This document shows, one piece after another, positions 1-8,591 of a DNA stretch of 64,000 bases. Every line of letters begins with the position of its first letter. Position 1 is the first letter of the stretch. The notes beneath the pieces are model-generated. The model ran no database searches. It was not told where the DNA came from and saw only the letters and a program-made list of their open reading frames with translations. A program made the translations under genes and the position numbers. Source of the DNA: Isoptericola croceus (GTDB lineage Bacteria; Actinomycetota; Actinomycetes; Actinomycetales; Cellulomonadaceae); the NCBI RefSeq assembly GCF_029382255.1, contig NZ_JARLLG010000005.1, positions 62,001-126,000 of the forward strand, given 5' to 3'.

Positions 1-884
1 GGGGCCGGGCCCGGTCCGACGGCCGTGTCGGCGAGGATCAGCCGCGCACCCTGCTCGATCGGCATCGAGGCGTCGGCGGTGCCGTAGACCACCAGCACGG
101 GCGCCGTCTGCCTCTCCAGCCACGGGCGCACGTCGAAGTCGGCGTACGTGAAACCTCCCCCGGGAAGTTGCATCCCGACGGCGCGAGGGATCGCGCGGAA
201 CACCTGGTCGGGTACGCCCGTGTTCCGCAGGTAGCTGTCGACGGCGAAGGCCGCCTGCTCCCGCGGCGGCACGACCGGAGCGGACGCGAGGATCGTGAAC
301 GCGATCGAGGGGTCGTCGACCTGGAGCACCGGGGCGATCCAGGCGCCCTCCGACTCGCCGTACACCCCCACGCGGGCGGGGTCCACGCCGTCGACGTCGC
401 GCAACAGGTCGACCGACCGCGCGTAGTCGAGCGCCATGGCCTCGTAGTCCCGCTCCCGCAGGGAGTAGGTGTCCAACCGCTTGTCGGGCACGAGCGTGAC
501 CACACCGGCGCTGGTCAGTGCCGTCGCCGTCGCGGTGAACGCCTGGGTGGAGAGCCCGGTCCCGGCGCCGTGGACGAAGACGACACCCGGCCGGCTGGTC
601 AGCAGGCTGCCGTCGGCGTCCAGCGGGCGACGCAGCAGGCCCCCCACCGTGGTGCCGTCCAGCTCGATCGTCACCGGCTCGGTGCGCACCTCGTGATCGC
701 CCACCGCGCCGATGTCGCCGTCGGCCACGGCGGCCGGGTCGACCCCTCCGATCGTCGTGTCGGAAGTCGCCGGGGACACGTGCTCCGTGACGGGTTGAGG
801 GTCCCACTGCGGCCCCGCGACGGCGCCGACCACGGCCAGGCCGACCAGCAGGGCCGCACTCGTCGCGATCGTCCGGAACACCAC
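1..884 (-). CDS. Alpha/beta hydrolase, secreted or membrane-anchored, C-terminus cut off by the window
   Basis: The reading frame stays open to the window edge, so about 294 residues are visible and the C-terminus is missing. An N-terminal hydrophobic stretch (about residues 3-24, FRTIATSAALLVGLAVVGAV) looks like a signal peptide or anchor. Next come an oxyanion-loop motif VVFVHGAG and a nucleophile elbow GESEG (Ser in G-x-S-x-G), typical of dienelactone-hydrolase-like or S9-type alpha/beta hydrolases. A later VVYGTADASMP segment is where the catalytic Asp normally sits; the catalytic His should lie beyond the window. The GTG start at 884 is chosen because TAGCAT (892-897) lies seven bases upstream, matching the leaderless pattern of this genome. 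The substrate cannot be predicted; an esterase is most likely. It lies 57 bases downstream of era on the same strand. Confidence 0.85.
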   Translation of the reverse strand, partial: MVFRTIATSAALLVGLAVVGAVAGPQWDPQPVTEHVSPATSDTTIGGVDPAAVADGDIGAVGDHEVRTEPVTIELDGTTVGGLLRRPLDADGSLLTSRPGVVFVHGAGTGLSTQAFTATATALTSAGVVTLVPDKRLDTYSLRERDYEAMALDYARSVDLLRDVDGVDPARVGVYGESEGAWIAPVLQVDDPSIAFTILASAPVVPPREQAAFAVDSYLRNTGVPDQVFRAIPRAVGMQLPGGGFTYADFDVRPWLERQTAPVLVVYGTADASMPIEQGARLILADTAVGPGPA

Positions 885-891
885 TCGACGG

Positions 892-897
892 ATGCTA
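892..897 (-). promoter_or_regulatory. -10 box (TAGCAT) of the hydrolase gene
   Basis: TAGCAT on the minus strand ends seven bases before the GTG at 884, and no Shine-Dalgarno sequence is visible. This suggests a leaderless transcript and supports that start. Confidence 0.5.
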
Positions 898-941
898 CTC
901 GCCGGAGGGGCATCGCGATCGCTCGACGGCGGATGCCGGGA

Positions 942-1892
942 TCAGAATCCGAGTCGCTGGAGCTGCTTCGGGTCCCGCTGCCAGTCCTTGGCGACCTTGA
1001 CGTGCAGGTCGAGAAAGACGCGCGCGCCGAGCAGCTTCTCGATCCCCTCACGCGCCACGGTGCCGACCTCGCGCAGACGAGAACCGCCGCGACCGATGAT
1101 GATGCCCTTCTGGCTCTGACGCTCCACGAAGAGCGTGACGCGCACGTCGAGCAGCGCCCGCCGGCCCGTCTCCTCGTCCGCGGATCCATCACGCTCGACG
1201 ATCTCCTCGACCGAGACGGCCAGCGAGTGCGGCAGCTCGTCACGCACCCCCTCCAGGGCCGCCTCACGGACGAGCTCGGCGATCATGACCTCCTCCGGCT
1301 CGTCGGTGAGTTCACCACCCGGGTAGAGGTCCGGCCCCTCCGGCAGGTGGGCCACCAGGACGTCGGTGAGCTCGGCGACCTGGAACCCGCCCTGGGCGGA
1401 GACCGGCACGATCGCCGACCAGTCGAGATCCATCGACCGGGCGAGCTGGTCGACCGCCATCAGGTGCTCGGCCAGGCGCCCACGGTCGACCAGGTCGGAC
1501 TTGGTGACGACGGCGACCACCGGCACCGGCCGACGTCCCTGCATGAGGGGAGCGAGCTTGCTCGCGATGTACTTGTCGCCGGGCCCGATCTTCTGGTCCG
1601 CGGGCAGGCAGAACGCGACGACGTCGACCTCGCTGAGGGTGTCCTGGACCAGGGCGTTGAGCCGCTCGCCGAGCAGCGTGCGCGGACGGTGCAGCCCGGG
1701 GGTGTCGACCAGGACGAGCTGGGCGTCCTCGCGGTGCACGATCCCGCGGATGGTGTGACGCGTCGTCTGCGGCCGCGCCGACATGATCGCGACCTTCTCC
1801 CCGACCAGGGCGTTGGTGAGGGTCGACTTGCCGACGTTGGGGCGGCCGACCAGGCAGGCGAAGCCTGACCGGTGGGGGATCTCGTGCGTCAT
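942..1892 (-). CDS. era: GTPase Era
   Basis: Ribosome-assembly GTPase that binds the 3' end of 16S rRNA during maturation of the 30S subunit; 316 aa, full family length. Visible motifs: G1 GRPNVGKS (16-23), a switch-I segment QTTRHTIRG (42-50), G3 DTPG (63-66), G4 TKSD (130-133), G5 region PVSAQ (about 163-167), and a C-terminal KH domain with its GXXG loop in IGRGG (266-270). The start overlaps the end of the upstream hlyC-like gene by four bases (ATGA type), so translation is probably coupled. It is the last gene of the hrcA-to-era cluster, the normal actinobacterial arrangement. Confidence 0.97.
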   Translation of the reverse strand: MTHEIPHRSGFACLVGRPNVGKSTLTNALVGEKVAIMSARPQTTRHTIRGIVHREDAQLVLVDTPGLHRPRTLLGERLNALVQDTLSEVDVVAFCLPADQKIGPGDKYIASKLAPLMQGRRPVPVVAVVTKSDLVDRGRLAEHLMAVDQLARSMDLDWSAIVPVSAQGGFQVAELTDVLVAHLPEGPDLYPGGELTDEPEEVMIAELVREAALEGVRDELPHSLAVSVEEIVERDGSADEETGRRALLDVRVTLFVERQSQKGIIIGRGGSRLREVGTVAREGIEKLLGARVFLDLHVKVAKDWQRDPKQLQRLGF

Positions 1893-3226
1893 GCGGGGAC
1901 GTCCTTCTGATCGTGCGGTACGACGGCGTCGTCCGCTGCTTCGGGTGCGCTCCTGCGCACCAGGATGCTGGCGAGCTGCTTGCGGCGCCCCTCGACGCGC
2001 TCCGCCTCGAGACGCAGCGCACCGACGTCGGCGCCTGCGCCGGGCAGCGGCACCTTGCCGAGCGCCTTGGCGAGCAGGCCCCCTGCGGTGTCGACGTCGT
2101 CGTCGTCGAGGCGCAGGCCGAACAGGTCGCCGAGCTCGTGGACGGGCAGCCTGGCCGGCACGCGCCAGACGCCGTCGCCGAGATCCTCCGGCTCGGGTTC
2201 CGGCGCGGTGTCGTGCTCGTCGGTGAGCTCGCCCACGAGCTCCTCGATGATGTCCTCCACCGTGACGAGGCCGGCCACTCCCCCGTACTCGTCGACCACG
2301 ATCGCGATGTGCGAGCGCCGCGCCTGCATGTCTCGCAGCAGGTCGTCCGCCGGCTTGGACTCCGGGACGAACACCGGGCCACGGACATGATCGATCACCG
2401 GGCGGTCCTCGGCGGTCGGGTCGGCGTCGAGCAGCCGTGCCACGTCCTTGAGGTACACCACGCCGACGAGGTCGTCCACGGTCCGGCCCACCACGGGCAC
2501 GCGGGAGAAGCCGGACCTCAGGAACAACCGCATCGCCTTGCGCAACGGAGTGTGCGCGGCCACCGTCACCATGTCGGTGCGCGGCACCATCACCTCCCGG
2601 GCCAGCGTGCCGCCCAGCTCGAGCGCGGAGCGGAGCAGCTCGCGCTCCTCGGCCTCGATGGACTCGTTCTCGCGGACCCGGTCGGCCATGTCACGCAGCT
2701 CGTCGGTCTCGGGAGGGGCCGCCTCTCCGGGCGTACGGCGGCGAGGGACCCACGCCACCGTACGGTGGACGACACCGAGCGGACCCGCCAGCGCGACCAG
2801 AGCACGCGCGGGGTGGTGGTGTGCCCACGTCCGTGGGCTGAACCGCAGGAGCAGCACACCGCCCACCAGGCCGGCGATGGCGACGCCGAGCAGTGCCTCC
2901 CACCACCCGTCGAACCAGTCGGCCAGCAGCAGCGTGAGGGCACCGACCGCGACGGACTCCGCGAAGACCCGGACGAGCGCCATCGACACGGGCACCGCGG
3001 GTTCGGCCGCCAGGTACTGGGCGCGTCGGATCCGGCGGATGCGGGCCGGTGAGACGGCCGAGCCGTCGTCGTCGCCGGCGAGCGCCTCGGCGAGCGCGGC
3101 CGCGAGCGACGCCTTGGTCACCCGCTGCACCGCCGTCTGGCCCGCGCTGAGCATCGCGGAGACCGCCAGCGCCACGGCGAGGATCAGCCACAGCACGACG
3201 TCGGGTGCGTCCACCGCGCTCGTCAC
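1889..3226 (-). CDS. HlyC/CorC (CNNM) family transporter-like membrane protein
   Basis: 445 aa. An N-terminal DUF21/CNNM membrane region has hydrophobic segments at about 9-30, 90-102 and 111-130. Two CBS domains follow: CBS1 at about 213-270 ([11 protein letters not shown]... ending SRVPVVG and VGVVYLKD) and CBS2 at about 278-335 ([24 protein letters not shown]). A CorC/HlyC C-terminal domain occupies about 350-430. Family members are implicated in Mg2+/Co2+ efflux or magnesium homeostasis; the ion here is not shown. The GTG start at 3226 overlaps the ybeY stop by four bases. An in-frame start farther upstream would run deep into ybeY and was rejected. Confidence 0.92.
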   Translation of the reverse strand: MTSAVDAPDVVLWLILAVALAVSAMLSAGQTAVQRVTKASLAAALAEALAGDDDGSAVSPARIRRIRRAQYLAAEPAVPVSMALVRVFAESVAVGALTLLLADWFDGWWEALLGVAIAGLVGGVLLLRFSPRTWAHHHPARALVALAGPLGVVHRTVAWVPRRRTPGEAAPPETDELRDMADRVRENESIEAEERELLRSALELGGTLAREVMVPRTDMVTVAAHTPLRKAMRLFLRSGFSRVPVVGRTVDDLVGVVYLKDVARLLDADPTAEDRPVIDHVRGPVFVPESKPADDLLRDMQARRSHIAIVVDEYGGVAGLVTVEDIIEELVGELTDEHDTAPEPEPEDLGDGVWRVPARLPVHELGDLFGLRLDDDDVDTAGGLLAKALGKVPLPGAGADVGALRLEAERVEGRRKQLASILVRRSAPEAADDAVVPHDQKDVPA

Positions 3227-3675
3227 CGCCCGGCGAGGAACGTGAGCAGGAGCCGGCGCTGCAGCGCGAACATCTCCTTCTCCTCCTCGGGCTCGGCATG
3301 GTCGTACCCGAGCAGGTGCAAGATGCCGTGGGTGGTGAGCAGCAGCAGCTCCTCGACCGTCGAGTGGCCCGCCGCCTGCGCCTGCCGCGCCGCCACGTCC
3401 GGGCACAGCACGATGTCACCGAGCGTGCCGGGCGGGGTCTCCTCGCCCTCCCGGCCCGGACGGAGCTCGTCCATCGGGAAGGAGAGCACGTCGGTGGGGC
3501 CAGGCTCGTCCATCCACTGCACGTGCAGGTCGGTCATCGTGGCCGTGTCGACGAAGAGGATCGACAGCTCGCTGGACGGGTGCACGTGCAGGCTGTCGAG
3601 GGCGAAGCGGGCGAGCGCCGCGAACTCCGCCTCGTCGACCTCGTGGCCCGACTCGTTGTTGACCTCGATGCTCAC
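3223..3675 (-). CDS. ybeY: Endoribonuclease YbeY (rRNA maturation factor)
   Basis: 150 aa, normal length. Single-domain zinc metalloprotein needed for 16S rRNA 3'-end maturation and 70S quality control. The zinc motif H-x3-H-x5-H is present in [12 protein letters not shown] (His116, His120, His126). The upstream [10 protein letters not shown] segment is also typical of the family. The GTG start at 3675 overlaps the phoH stop by four bases, and its own stop overlaps the start of the hlyC-like gene, so the phoH-ybeY-hlyC-era run looks translationally coupled. Confidence 0.97.
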   Translation of the reverse strand: MSIEVNNESGHEVDEAEFAALARFALDSLHVHPSSELSILFVDTATMTDLHVQWMDEPGPTDVLSFPMDELRPGREGEETPPGTLGDIVLCPDVAARQAQAAGHSTVEELLLLTTHGILHLLGYDHAEPEEEKEMFALQRRLLLTFLAGR

Positions 3676-4724
3676 CGGCGTCCCCCTCGGTCGTGATGGC
3701 TGCCCCGACGAGGGCCGTCGCCGGCCGGCCGCGACGTGTCCCACCGCGCATAGGCGTCGATGATGTCGCTGACGAGACGGTGGCGCACCACGTCGGAGCT
3801 CGTCAGGCGGCAGAACTCGACGTCGTCGACCCCGGTGAGGATGTCCTCCACCACCCGGAGCCCGGACGTCGTGCCGCCCGGCAGGTCGACCTGCGTCGCG
3901 TCGCCGGTGATGACCATCGTCGAGCCGAACCCGAGCCGGGTGAGGAACATCTTCATCTGCTCGGCCGAGGTGTTCTGCGCCTCGTCGAGGATGATGAACG
4001 AGTCGTTCAGCGAACGGCCCCGCATGTACGCGAGCGGAGCGACCTCGATCGTCGAGGACTCGATGAGCTTGGGGATGGAGTCGGGGTCGACCATGTCGTG
4101 CAGCGCGTCGTACAGCGGACGCAGGTACGGGTCGATCTTCTCGCTGAGCGAGCCCGGCAGGTAGCCGAGCTTCTCGCCGGCCTCGACGGCGGGCCGGGTG
4201 AGGATGATCCGGTTGACCTGCTTGGCCTGCAGCGCCTGGACCGCCTTGGCCATCGCCAGGTACGTCTTCCCGGTGCCGGCCGGTCCGATGCCGAACGTGA
4301 TGGTGTTCGCGTCGATGGCCTCGACGTAGTGCTTCTGCCCGACCGTCTTGGGCCGGATCGTGCGGCCCCGGCTGGACAGGATGTCGAAGGTCAGGACCTC
4401 GGCCGGGCGCTGGGCCGGTGTACCGGCGAGCATCGCCACGGACCGCGAGACGACCTCCGGGGTGAGCGGCGTCCCGGACTCCACCACCTCGACGAGCTCG
4501 TCGAGGAGGCGGGAGACGATCACGACCTCCGGGGCGGGTCCGCGCACGGAGATCTCGTTGCCTCGCGCGTGCACGTCGACGCCGGGGAACCCGTCCTCGA
4601 CCGCGCGCAGCACGGAGTCCCGGCTGCCCAGCAGGGCGACCATCGGCACGTGGGCAGGGACGACGACGCGGTGCTCGGCGGTGTGCGTGCTCACGGGCTG
4701 GTCGGAGGCGGCAGAGGTCGACAT
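3672..4724 (-). CDS. phoH: PhoH-like ATPase
   Basis: 350 aa. An N-terminal KH-like region (about 20-80) is followed by the PhoH P-loop ATPase domain, with Walker A GPAGTGKT (147-154), the family signature [14 protein letters not shown], and Walker [10 protein letters not shown] with the downstream MVITGD. PhoH proteins are ATPases linked to RNA metabolism; in actinobacteria this version sits next to ybeY. The ATG at 4724 is preferred: it has a GGAG about 12 bases upstream and starts just after the HIT stop. An alternative ATG at 4742 would add six residues and overlap the HIT gene by 16 bases. Confidence 0.95.
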   Translation of the reverse strand: MSTSAASDQPVSTHTAEHRVVVPAHVPMVALLGSRDSVLRAVEDGFPGVDVHARGNEISVRGPAPEVVIVSRLLDELVEVVESGTPLTPEVVSRSVAMLAGTPAQRPAEVLTFDILSSRGRTIRPKTVGQKHYVEAIDANTITFGIGPAGTGKTYLAMAKAVQALQAKQVNRIILTRPAVEAGEKLGYLPGSLSEKIDPYLRPLYDALHDMVDPDSIPKLIESSTIEVAPLAYMRGRSLNDSFIILDEAQNTSAEQMKMFLTRLGFGSTMVITGDATQVDLPGGTTSGLRVVEDILTGVDDVEFCRLTSSDVVRHRLVSDIIDAYARWDTSRPAGDGPRRGSHHDRGGRR

Positions 4725-4726
4725 GC

Positions 4727-5080
4727 TCAGGCTGGGCTCCATCCGAGCTGGGTACCGGCGATGACGTGCCCGTGGACGTGGAAGACGCTCTGCCCCGCCC
4801 GCGGGCCCGAGTTGAAGATGAACCGGTATTGGCCGTCGGCGAGGTCATGCGCGACGGAGTCGGCCACCTCGACCACCTCGGCCAGCAGTCCCGGGTCGGC
4901 CGCCGCGAGCACGGAGACGTCACCGTGGTGCTCCTTGGGCACGACCAGCACGTGCAGGGGCGCCTGCGGTTCGATGTCCCTGAAGGCGATCACGCGCTCG
5001 GTGGTCTCCACGACGTCGGCGGGCAGCTCCCCGGCGACGATCCGGCAGAAGAGGCAGTCGGCCTCGGCGGTGTCGTTCAT
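4727..5080 (-). CDS. HIT family nucleotide hydrolase (HINT-like)
   Basis: 117 aa. The N-terminal zinc-type motif [10 protein letters not shown] and the C-terminal histidine triad VFHVHGHVI identify a HIT-domain purine-nucleoside phosphoramidase of the HINT branch. The biological substrate is unknown for most bacterial members. The start is set at ATG 5080 because a TAGCGT -10 box (5088-5093) sits seven bases upstream; an in-frame GTG at 5089 would overlap that box. It lies in the rsmE-HIT-phoH-ybeY order common in actinobacteria. Confidence 0.93.
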   Translation of the reverse strand: MNDTAEADCLFCRIVAGELPADVVETTERVIAFRDIEPQAPLHVLVVPKEHHGDVSVLAAADPGLLAEVVEVADSVAHDLADGQYRFIFNSGPRAGQSVFHVHGHVIAGTQLGWSPA

Positions 5081-5087
5081 GCGCTCC

Positions 5088-5093
5088 ACGCTA
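5088..5093 (-). promoter_or_regulatory. -10 box (TAGCGT) deciding the HIT start
   Basis: TAGCGT lies seven bases upstream of ATG 5080 and overlaps the alternative GTG at 5089, which excludes the longer start. It suggests an internal promoter for HIT-phoH-ybeY-hlyC-era. Confidence 0.5.
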
Positions 5094-5873
5094 CCGCCAC
5101 CGGCCCAGACGTTCGCTCAGGAGCGCCACGGCGACCGGTCCGGCTGTGGAGGTGCGCAGCACGTGCGGCCCGAGCCGCGCGGTGGTCGCACCCGCACCGG
5201 TGAGAGACGCGAGCTCGTCCGTCCCGATCCCGCCCTCCGGTCCCACGATCACGAGCAGCTCCGGCGCGACGCTGCCCGTCGCCGGCTCACCGGCGACGGG
5301 CAGCGTGACGTCGGCCAGCGCCGTGGTCGCCTCCTCGTGCAGGACGACGACGGCGCCCCCGGCGGCGAGGACGTCCCGCGTCCGCGCGACGAGCTGCTTG
5401 GTCGTGACGTGCTCGGACACCGCCGGCAGCCAGGCACGGCGAGCCTGCTTCACGGCGGCGCGTGCGGTCGACTCCCACCTCGCCCGGGACTTGGCCGCCC
5501 GCGGCCCCCGCCACACGACGACGGACCGCTCGGCCTGCCAGGGAACGACGGCGTCGACGCCGACCTCGACGGCAGCCTCGACCGCGAGGTGGTCGCGGTC
5601 CCCCTTGGCGAGGGCCTGCACGAGCGTGAGCACCACGGTGGGCGCGGGCTCGTCGGCACGCTCCTCGACCAGCAGGTGCACGTCGGTCCCGTCGACCGAC
5701 TCCACGACGCACCGCAGCCGGGTCCCGGCGCCGTCGACGACGTCGAGGGCTTCGCCCGGTCCCCGTCGCTGCACGACGCCGGCGTGGCGGCCCTCGTCGC
5801 CACCCAGCACGTAGACCGCGCCGGGCCGCACCTGGCTCAGGTCGTCCGTGGCGAGGAAGACCGGGGCGCTCAC
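5091..5873 (-). CDS. rsmE: 16S rRNA (uracil-1498-N3)-methyltransferase RsmE
   Basis: 260 aa. SPOUT-fold SAM-dependent methyltransferase that makes m3U1498 in 16S rRNA. An N-terminal PUA-like domain (about 1-75, with GDEGRHAGVV) precedes the trefoil-knot domain. The knot motifs visible are LVQALAKGDRDHLAVEAAVEVG and, near the C-terminus, VIVGPEGGIGTDEL and LGPHVLRTSTA. The GTG start at 5873 directly follows the dnaJ stop (5875-5877), so it is probably cotranscribed with hrcA-dnaJ. Confidence 0.96.
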   Translation of the reverse strand: MSAPVFLATDDLSQVRPGAVYVLGGDEGRHAGVVQRRGPGEALDVVDGAGTRLRCVVESVDGTDVHLLVEERADEPAPTVVLTLVQALAKGDRDHLAVEAAVEVGVDAVVPWQAERSVVVWRGPRAAKSRARWESTARAAVKQARRAWLPAVSEHVTTKQLVARTRDVLAAGGAVVVLHEEATTALADVTLPVAGEPATGSVAPELLVIVGPEGGIGTDELASLTGAGATTARLGPHVLRTSTAGPVAVALLSERLGRWR

Positions 5874-5874
5874 G

Positions 5875-6996
5875 TCAGCGGCCGCTCAGCTTGTCCTTGA
5901 GGCGTGAGAAGACGCCCGGGTGCGCGGCGACGAGCCGCGGCTCGGGGCGTTCCTCACCACGCAACCCGGCGAGCTGTTGCAGCAGCGCGGACTGCTCGTC
6001 GTCCAGGCCGGTGGGCACCTGGACCTCGACGTGGATGTTCAGGTCGCCCCGGCCGTTGCCGTGCAGGTGCCCGACGCCGAGCCCCTTGAGCGTGATGATC
6101 TGGCCGGGCTGGGTGCCGGGGCGCAGGTCGATCTCCTCCGCACCGTCGAGCGTGTCCAGCTCGAGGACGGTGCCGAGCGCCGCCGCCGTCATGGGGACCG
6201 GGAGCGTGCAGTGCAGGTCGTCGCCGCGACGCACGAAGACGTCGTGCGCCTTCTCGCGGATCTCCACGTAGAGGTCGCCGGCGGGACCGCCGCCGGGCCC
6301 CACCTCACCCTGGGCGGACAGCTTGATGCGGGTGCCGGTGTCGACGCCCGCCGGGACGTTGACGGTCAGGCTGCGGCGCGAACGCACGCGGCCGTCGCCC
6401 GAGCACTCGGCGCACGGCTCGGGGATGACCGTGCCGAAGCCCTGACAGGCGGCGCACGGCGCCGTGGTCATGACCTGACCGAGGAACGAACGCGCGACGC
6501 GCTGCACGTTGCCGCGCCCGTGGCAGACGTCGCAGGTCCGCACGTCGGTACCGGGCCGGCAGCCCTTGCCGCCGCAGGTGCCGCAGACCACGGCGGTGTC
6601 GACCTGGAGCTCACGCTTGGCGCCGAACGTGGCCTCGACGAGGTCGATGTCCATCCGGACCAGCGCGTCCTGGCCGCGCCGGGCGCGCGGCACCGGGCCG
6701 GAGGCCTGACCGCCGCCGAAGAACGTCTCGAAGATGTCCTGGAACCCGAAGCCCTGGCCGAAGCCGCCCCCGGCGCCTCCTCCCGGCGCGCTCGGGTCGA
6801 CACCCATGTCGTACTGCTCGCGCTTCTCGCGGTTCGACAGCACCTCGTAGGCGCGGGCGACGTCCTTGAACCTCTCCTCGCCGGAGGCACCGGCGACGTC
6901 CGGGTGCAGCTCACGTGCAAGCTTGCGGTAGGCCTTCTTGATCTGCTCGGCGGAGGCGTCACGCGCGACGCCCAGGATCTCGTAGTAGTCGGTCAC
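5875..6996 (-). CDS. dnaJ: Chaperone DnaJ (type I, the dnaJ2 copy next to hrcA)
   Basis: 373 aa co-chaperone that stimulates DnaK ATPase. Domains in order: J domain 1-66 with HPD at 31-33; Gly/Phe-rich linker about 70-98; zinc-finger domain starting at Cys138 with four CxxCxGxG repeats (CGTCGGKG, CDVCHGRG, CAACQGFG, CAECSGDG); and the C-terminal substrate-binding domain. It follows hrcA after 48 bases, as in most actinobacteria, where this copy is under HrcA/CIRCE control while a second dnaJ sits with dnaK-grpE elsewhere. Confidence 0.97.
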   Translation of the reverse strand: MTDYYEILGVARDASAEQIKKAYRKLARELHPDVAGASGEERFKDVARAYEVLSNREKREQYDMGVDPSAPGGGAGGGFGQGFGFQDIFETFFGGGQASGPVPRARRGQDALVRMDIDLVEATFGAKRELQVDTAVVCGTCGGKGCRPGTDVRTCDVCHGRGNVQRVARSFLGQVMTTAPCAACQGFGTVIPEPCAECSGDGRVRSRRSLTVNVPAGVDTGTRIKLSAQGEVGPGGGPAGDLYVEIREKAHDVFVRRGDDLHCTLPVPMTAAALGTVLELDTLDGAEEIDLRPGTQPGQIITLKGLGVGHLHGNGRGDLNIHVEVQVPTGLDDEQSALLQQLAGLRGEERPEPRLVAAHPGVFSRLKDKLSGR

Positions 6997-7044
6997 AGTT
7001 CTCTCTTCGGTGACGTACGCAGTCTGGTCAGGGATTCCGCGCGC

Positions 7045-8076
7045 TCAGCTGGGCAGGACGCGGGAGAGGTAGCGGGCGACGGCGTGCACGGAGGCGATCG
7101 TGGCGGGGTAGTCCATGCGGGTCGGGCCGATCGAACCCAGGGTCGCCACGGGGTCGCCGCCCGTCCCGTAGTCCGAGACGACGACGGAGGCCTCCGTGAG
7201 CCCGTCGAGCCGGTTCTCGTGCCCGATCCGCACACCGACGCCGTCGCTGGACATCTCGGTGAGCAGCCCGAGCAGGATCACCTGCTCCTCGAGCGCCTCG
7301 AGCACCGGGCTGAGCCCCTGCTCGAAGGTGGACTCGGAGCGGGCGAGGTTCGCCGTGCCCGCGAGCACGATCCGCTCCTCGTTCTCCTGGCCGAGGGTGT
7401 CCACGACCAGGTCCGCCACCGCCCCGGCCACGCCGGCCAGCGCGGGGCCGACGGCCTCCACCACGGCGGCGAACGCCACCGGCAGGTCCACGAGGCGCTT
7501 GCCGGCCGCCGCGGCGTTGAACCGGGCGCGCAGCTCGGCGAGGGTCACCACGTCCAGTGCGCTCCCGCCGTCGGACGCCGTGGGCACCTCGCAGAAGCGC
7601 TGCTCGACACGGCCCGTGTCGGTGATGACGACGACGAGCAGGCGGTCCTCGCCCACCGGGACCATCTCGAGGTGGCGCAACCCGGACCGCCGCAGCGACG
7701 GGTACTGCACCACGGCCACCTGACCGGTGAGCTGAGCGATCAGCCGCCCGGCCCGGACCAGCACGTCATCAAGATCGACGGCCTCGGACAGGAACGTCTC
7801 GATGGCCCGCTTCTGCGGGATCGTCAGGGGCCGCACCTCGGCGAGGCGGTCGACGAACAGCCGGTAGCCGGCGTCGGTGGGCACCCGCCCGGCCGACGTG
7901 TGCGGCTGGGTGATGTAGCCCTCCTCCTCGAGCACCGCCATGTCGTTGCGGATCGTGGCGGGCGAGACCCCCAGGCGGTGCCGCTCGGTGAGCACGCGCG
8001 AGCCCACGGGCTCCCGCGTCGTGACGTAGTCCTCCACGATGGCGCGCAGCACCTCGAGCCGACGTTCCTCGCTCAC
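7045..8076 (-). CDS. hrcA: Heat-inducible transcription repressor HrcA
   Basis: 343 aa. An N-terminal winged helix (about 1-70, LGVSPATIRNDMAVLEEEGYITQPHTSAGRVPTDAGYR) and a C-terminal GAF-like domain match HrcA, the repressor that binds CIRCE and needs GroEL for activity. The start is the GTG at 8076, preceded by a strong GGAGGGAGG ribosome-binding site; an upstream in-frame start at 8142 would place the N-terminus inside the CIRCE element. The operon is probably hrcA-dnaJ-rsmE and may read further. Confidence 0.97.
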   Translation of the reverse strand: MSEERRLEVLRAIVEDYVTTREPVGSRVLTERHRLGVSPATIRNDMAVLEEEGYITQPHTSAGRVPTDAGYRLFVDRLAEVRPLTIPQKRAIETFLSEAVDLDDVLVRAGRLIAQLTGQVAVVQYPSLRRSGLRHLEMVPVGEDRLLVVVITDTGRVEQRFCEVPTASDGGSALDVVTLAELRARFNAAAAGKRLVDLPVAFAAVVEAVGPALAGVAGAVADLVVDTLGQENEERIVLAGTANLARSESTFEQGLSPVLEALEEQVILLGLLTEMSSDGVGVRIGHENRLDGLTEASVVVSDYGTGGDPVATLGSIGPTRMDYPATIASVHAVARYLSRVLPS

Positions 8077-8135
8077 TCCTGCGCCTCCCTCCGCCGAGCA
8101 CCCGGCCGTAGCGCTCTCGGTCCCTGCTCGATCAC

Positions 8136-8162
8136 TTAGCACTCTCGATCGTTGAGTGCCAT
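8136..8162. promoter_or_regulatory. CIRCE element (HrcA operator)
   Basis: TTAGCACTC (8136-8144), nine bases, then GAGTGCCAT (8154-8162). The consensus is TTAGCACTC-N9-GAGTGCTAA, so the left arm is perfect and the right arm matches 7 of 9. It lies 60 bases upstream of the hrcA start, as expected for autoregulation. Confidence 0.93.
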
Positions 8163-8212
8163 CCTACGCGTCCTCGGTGACAGCACCGCGGCACGTGCCC
8201 ACCACCGAGCCG

Positions 8213-8224
8213 TGAGGTACCTCA
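8213..8224. repeat. Perfect 12-bp palindrome
   Basis: TGAGGTACCTCA is a perfect palindrome in the 187-base gap between CIRCE and the small gene at 8350. A related half, CTACCTCAG, occurs at about 8282-8290. It could be an operator for the small gene or for the large regulator; nothing else supports that. Confidence 0.35.
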
Positions 8225-8349
8225 GGCGACCGGGCTGCCCCACGCCGCCTGCCGAACCGACCACCTGCCCGATCCGCCCGGCTACCTCAGACGCCGACAG
8301 TGGTCGTGGCGGGCCGCCCCGGCCAGCCACGACCCGCGCGGAGGCAACC

Positions 8350-8535
8350 ATGCATCTCGACCATCTCACCGAGCACCGGGTGCGCGAGGCCGAGCTGGTC
8401 CGGCGCGTCGAACAGGCGCGCCAGGACCGTGAACGCCTCGCGGCACGCACCGACGTCGAGGCCCCGGAGCACGGCTCCCGCCGGCGCCGTCCGGCACCAC
8501 GGACGTGGCTCGCTGCCCGGCACCGTCCGGCATGA
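8350..8535 (+). CDS. Small basic hypothetical protein
   Basis: 61 aa, not assigned to a family. A GGAGG ribosome-binding site lies seven bases upstream of the ATG, and third codon positions are nearly all G or C, so it is probably translated. Residues 1-35 form a charged helix-forming stretch rich in Glu and Arg (MHLDHLTEHRVREAELVRRV onward) that could be a short coiled coil. The C-terminal 25 residues are Arg/Pro-rich and would suit nucleic-acid or acidic-protein binding. It ends 56 bases before the large LuxR-type regulator on the same strand. Confidence 0.6.
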   Translation: MHLDHLTEHRVREAELVRRVEQARQDRERLAARTDVEAPEHGSRRRRPAPRTWLAARHRPA

Positions 8536-8591
8536 CCACCGTCACGCGGCCCGACCCCGTCGTGAGGGGCACCACCTGGCACGATGGCGGC

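Noticed and set aside
3693-5900. A 735-codon plus-strand frame opposite phoH, HIT and rsmE
   Set aside because: Composition is that of a shadow frame, and it spans three well-supported minus-strand genes.
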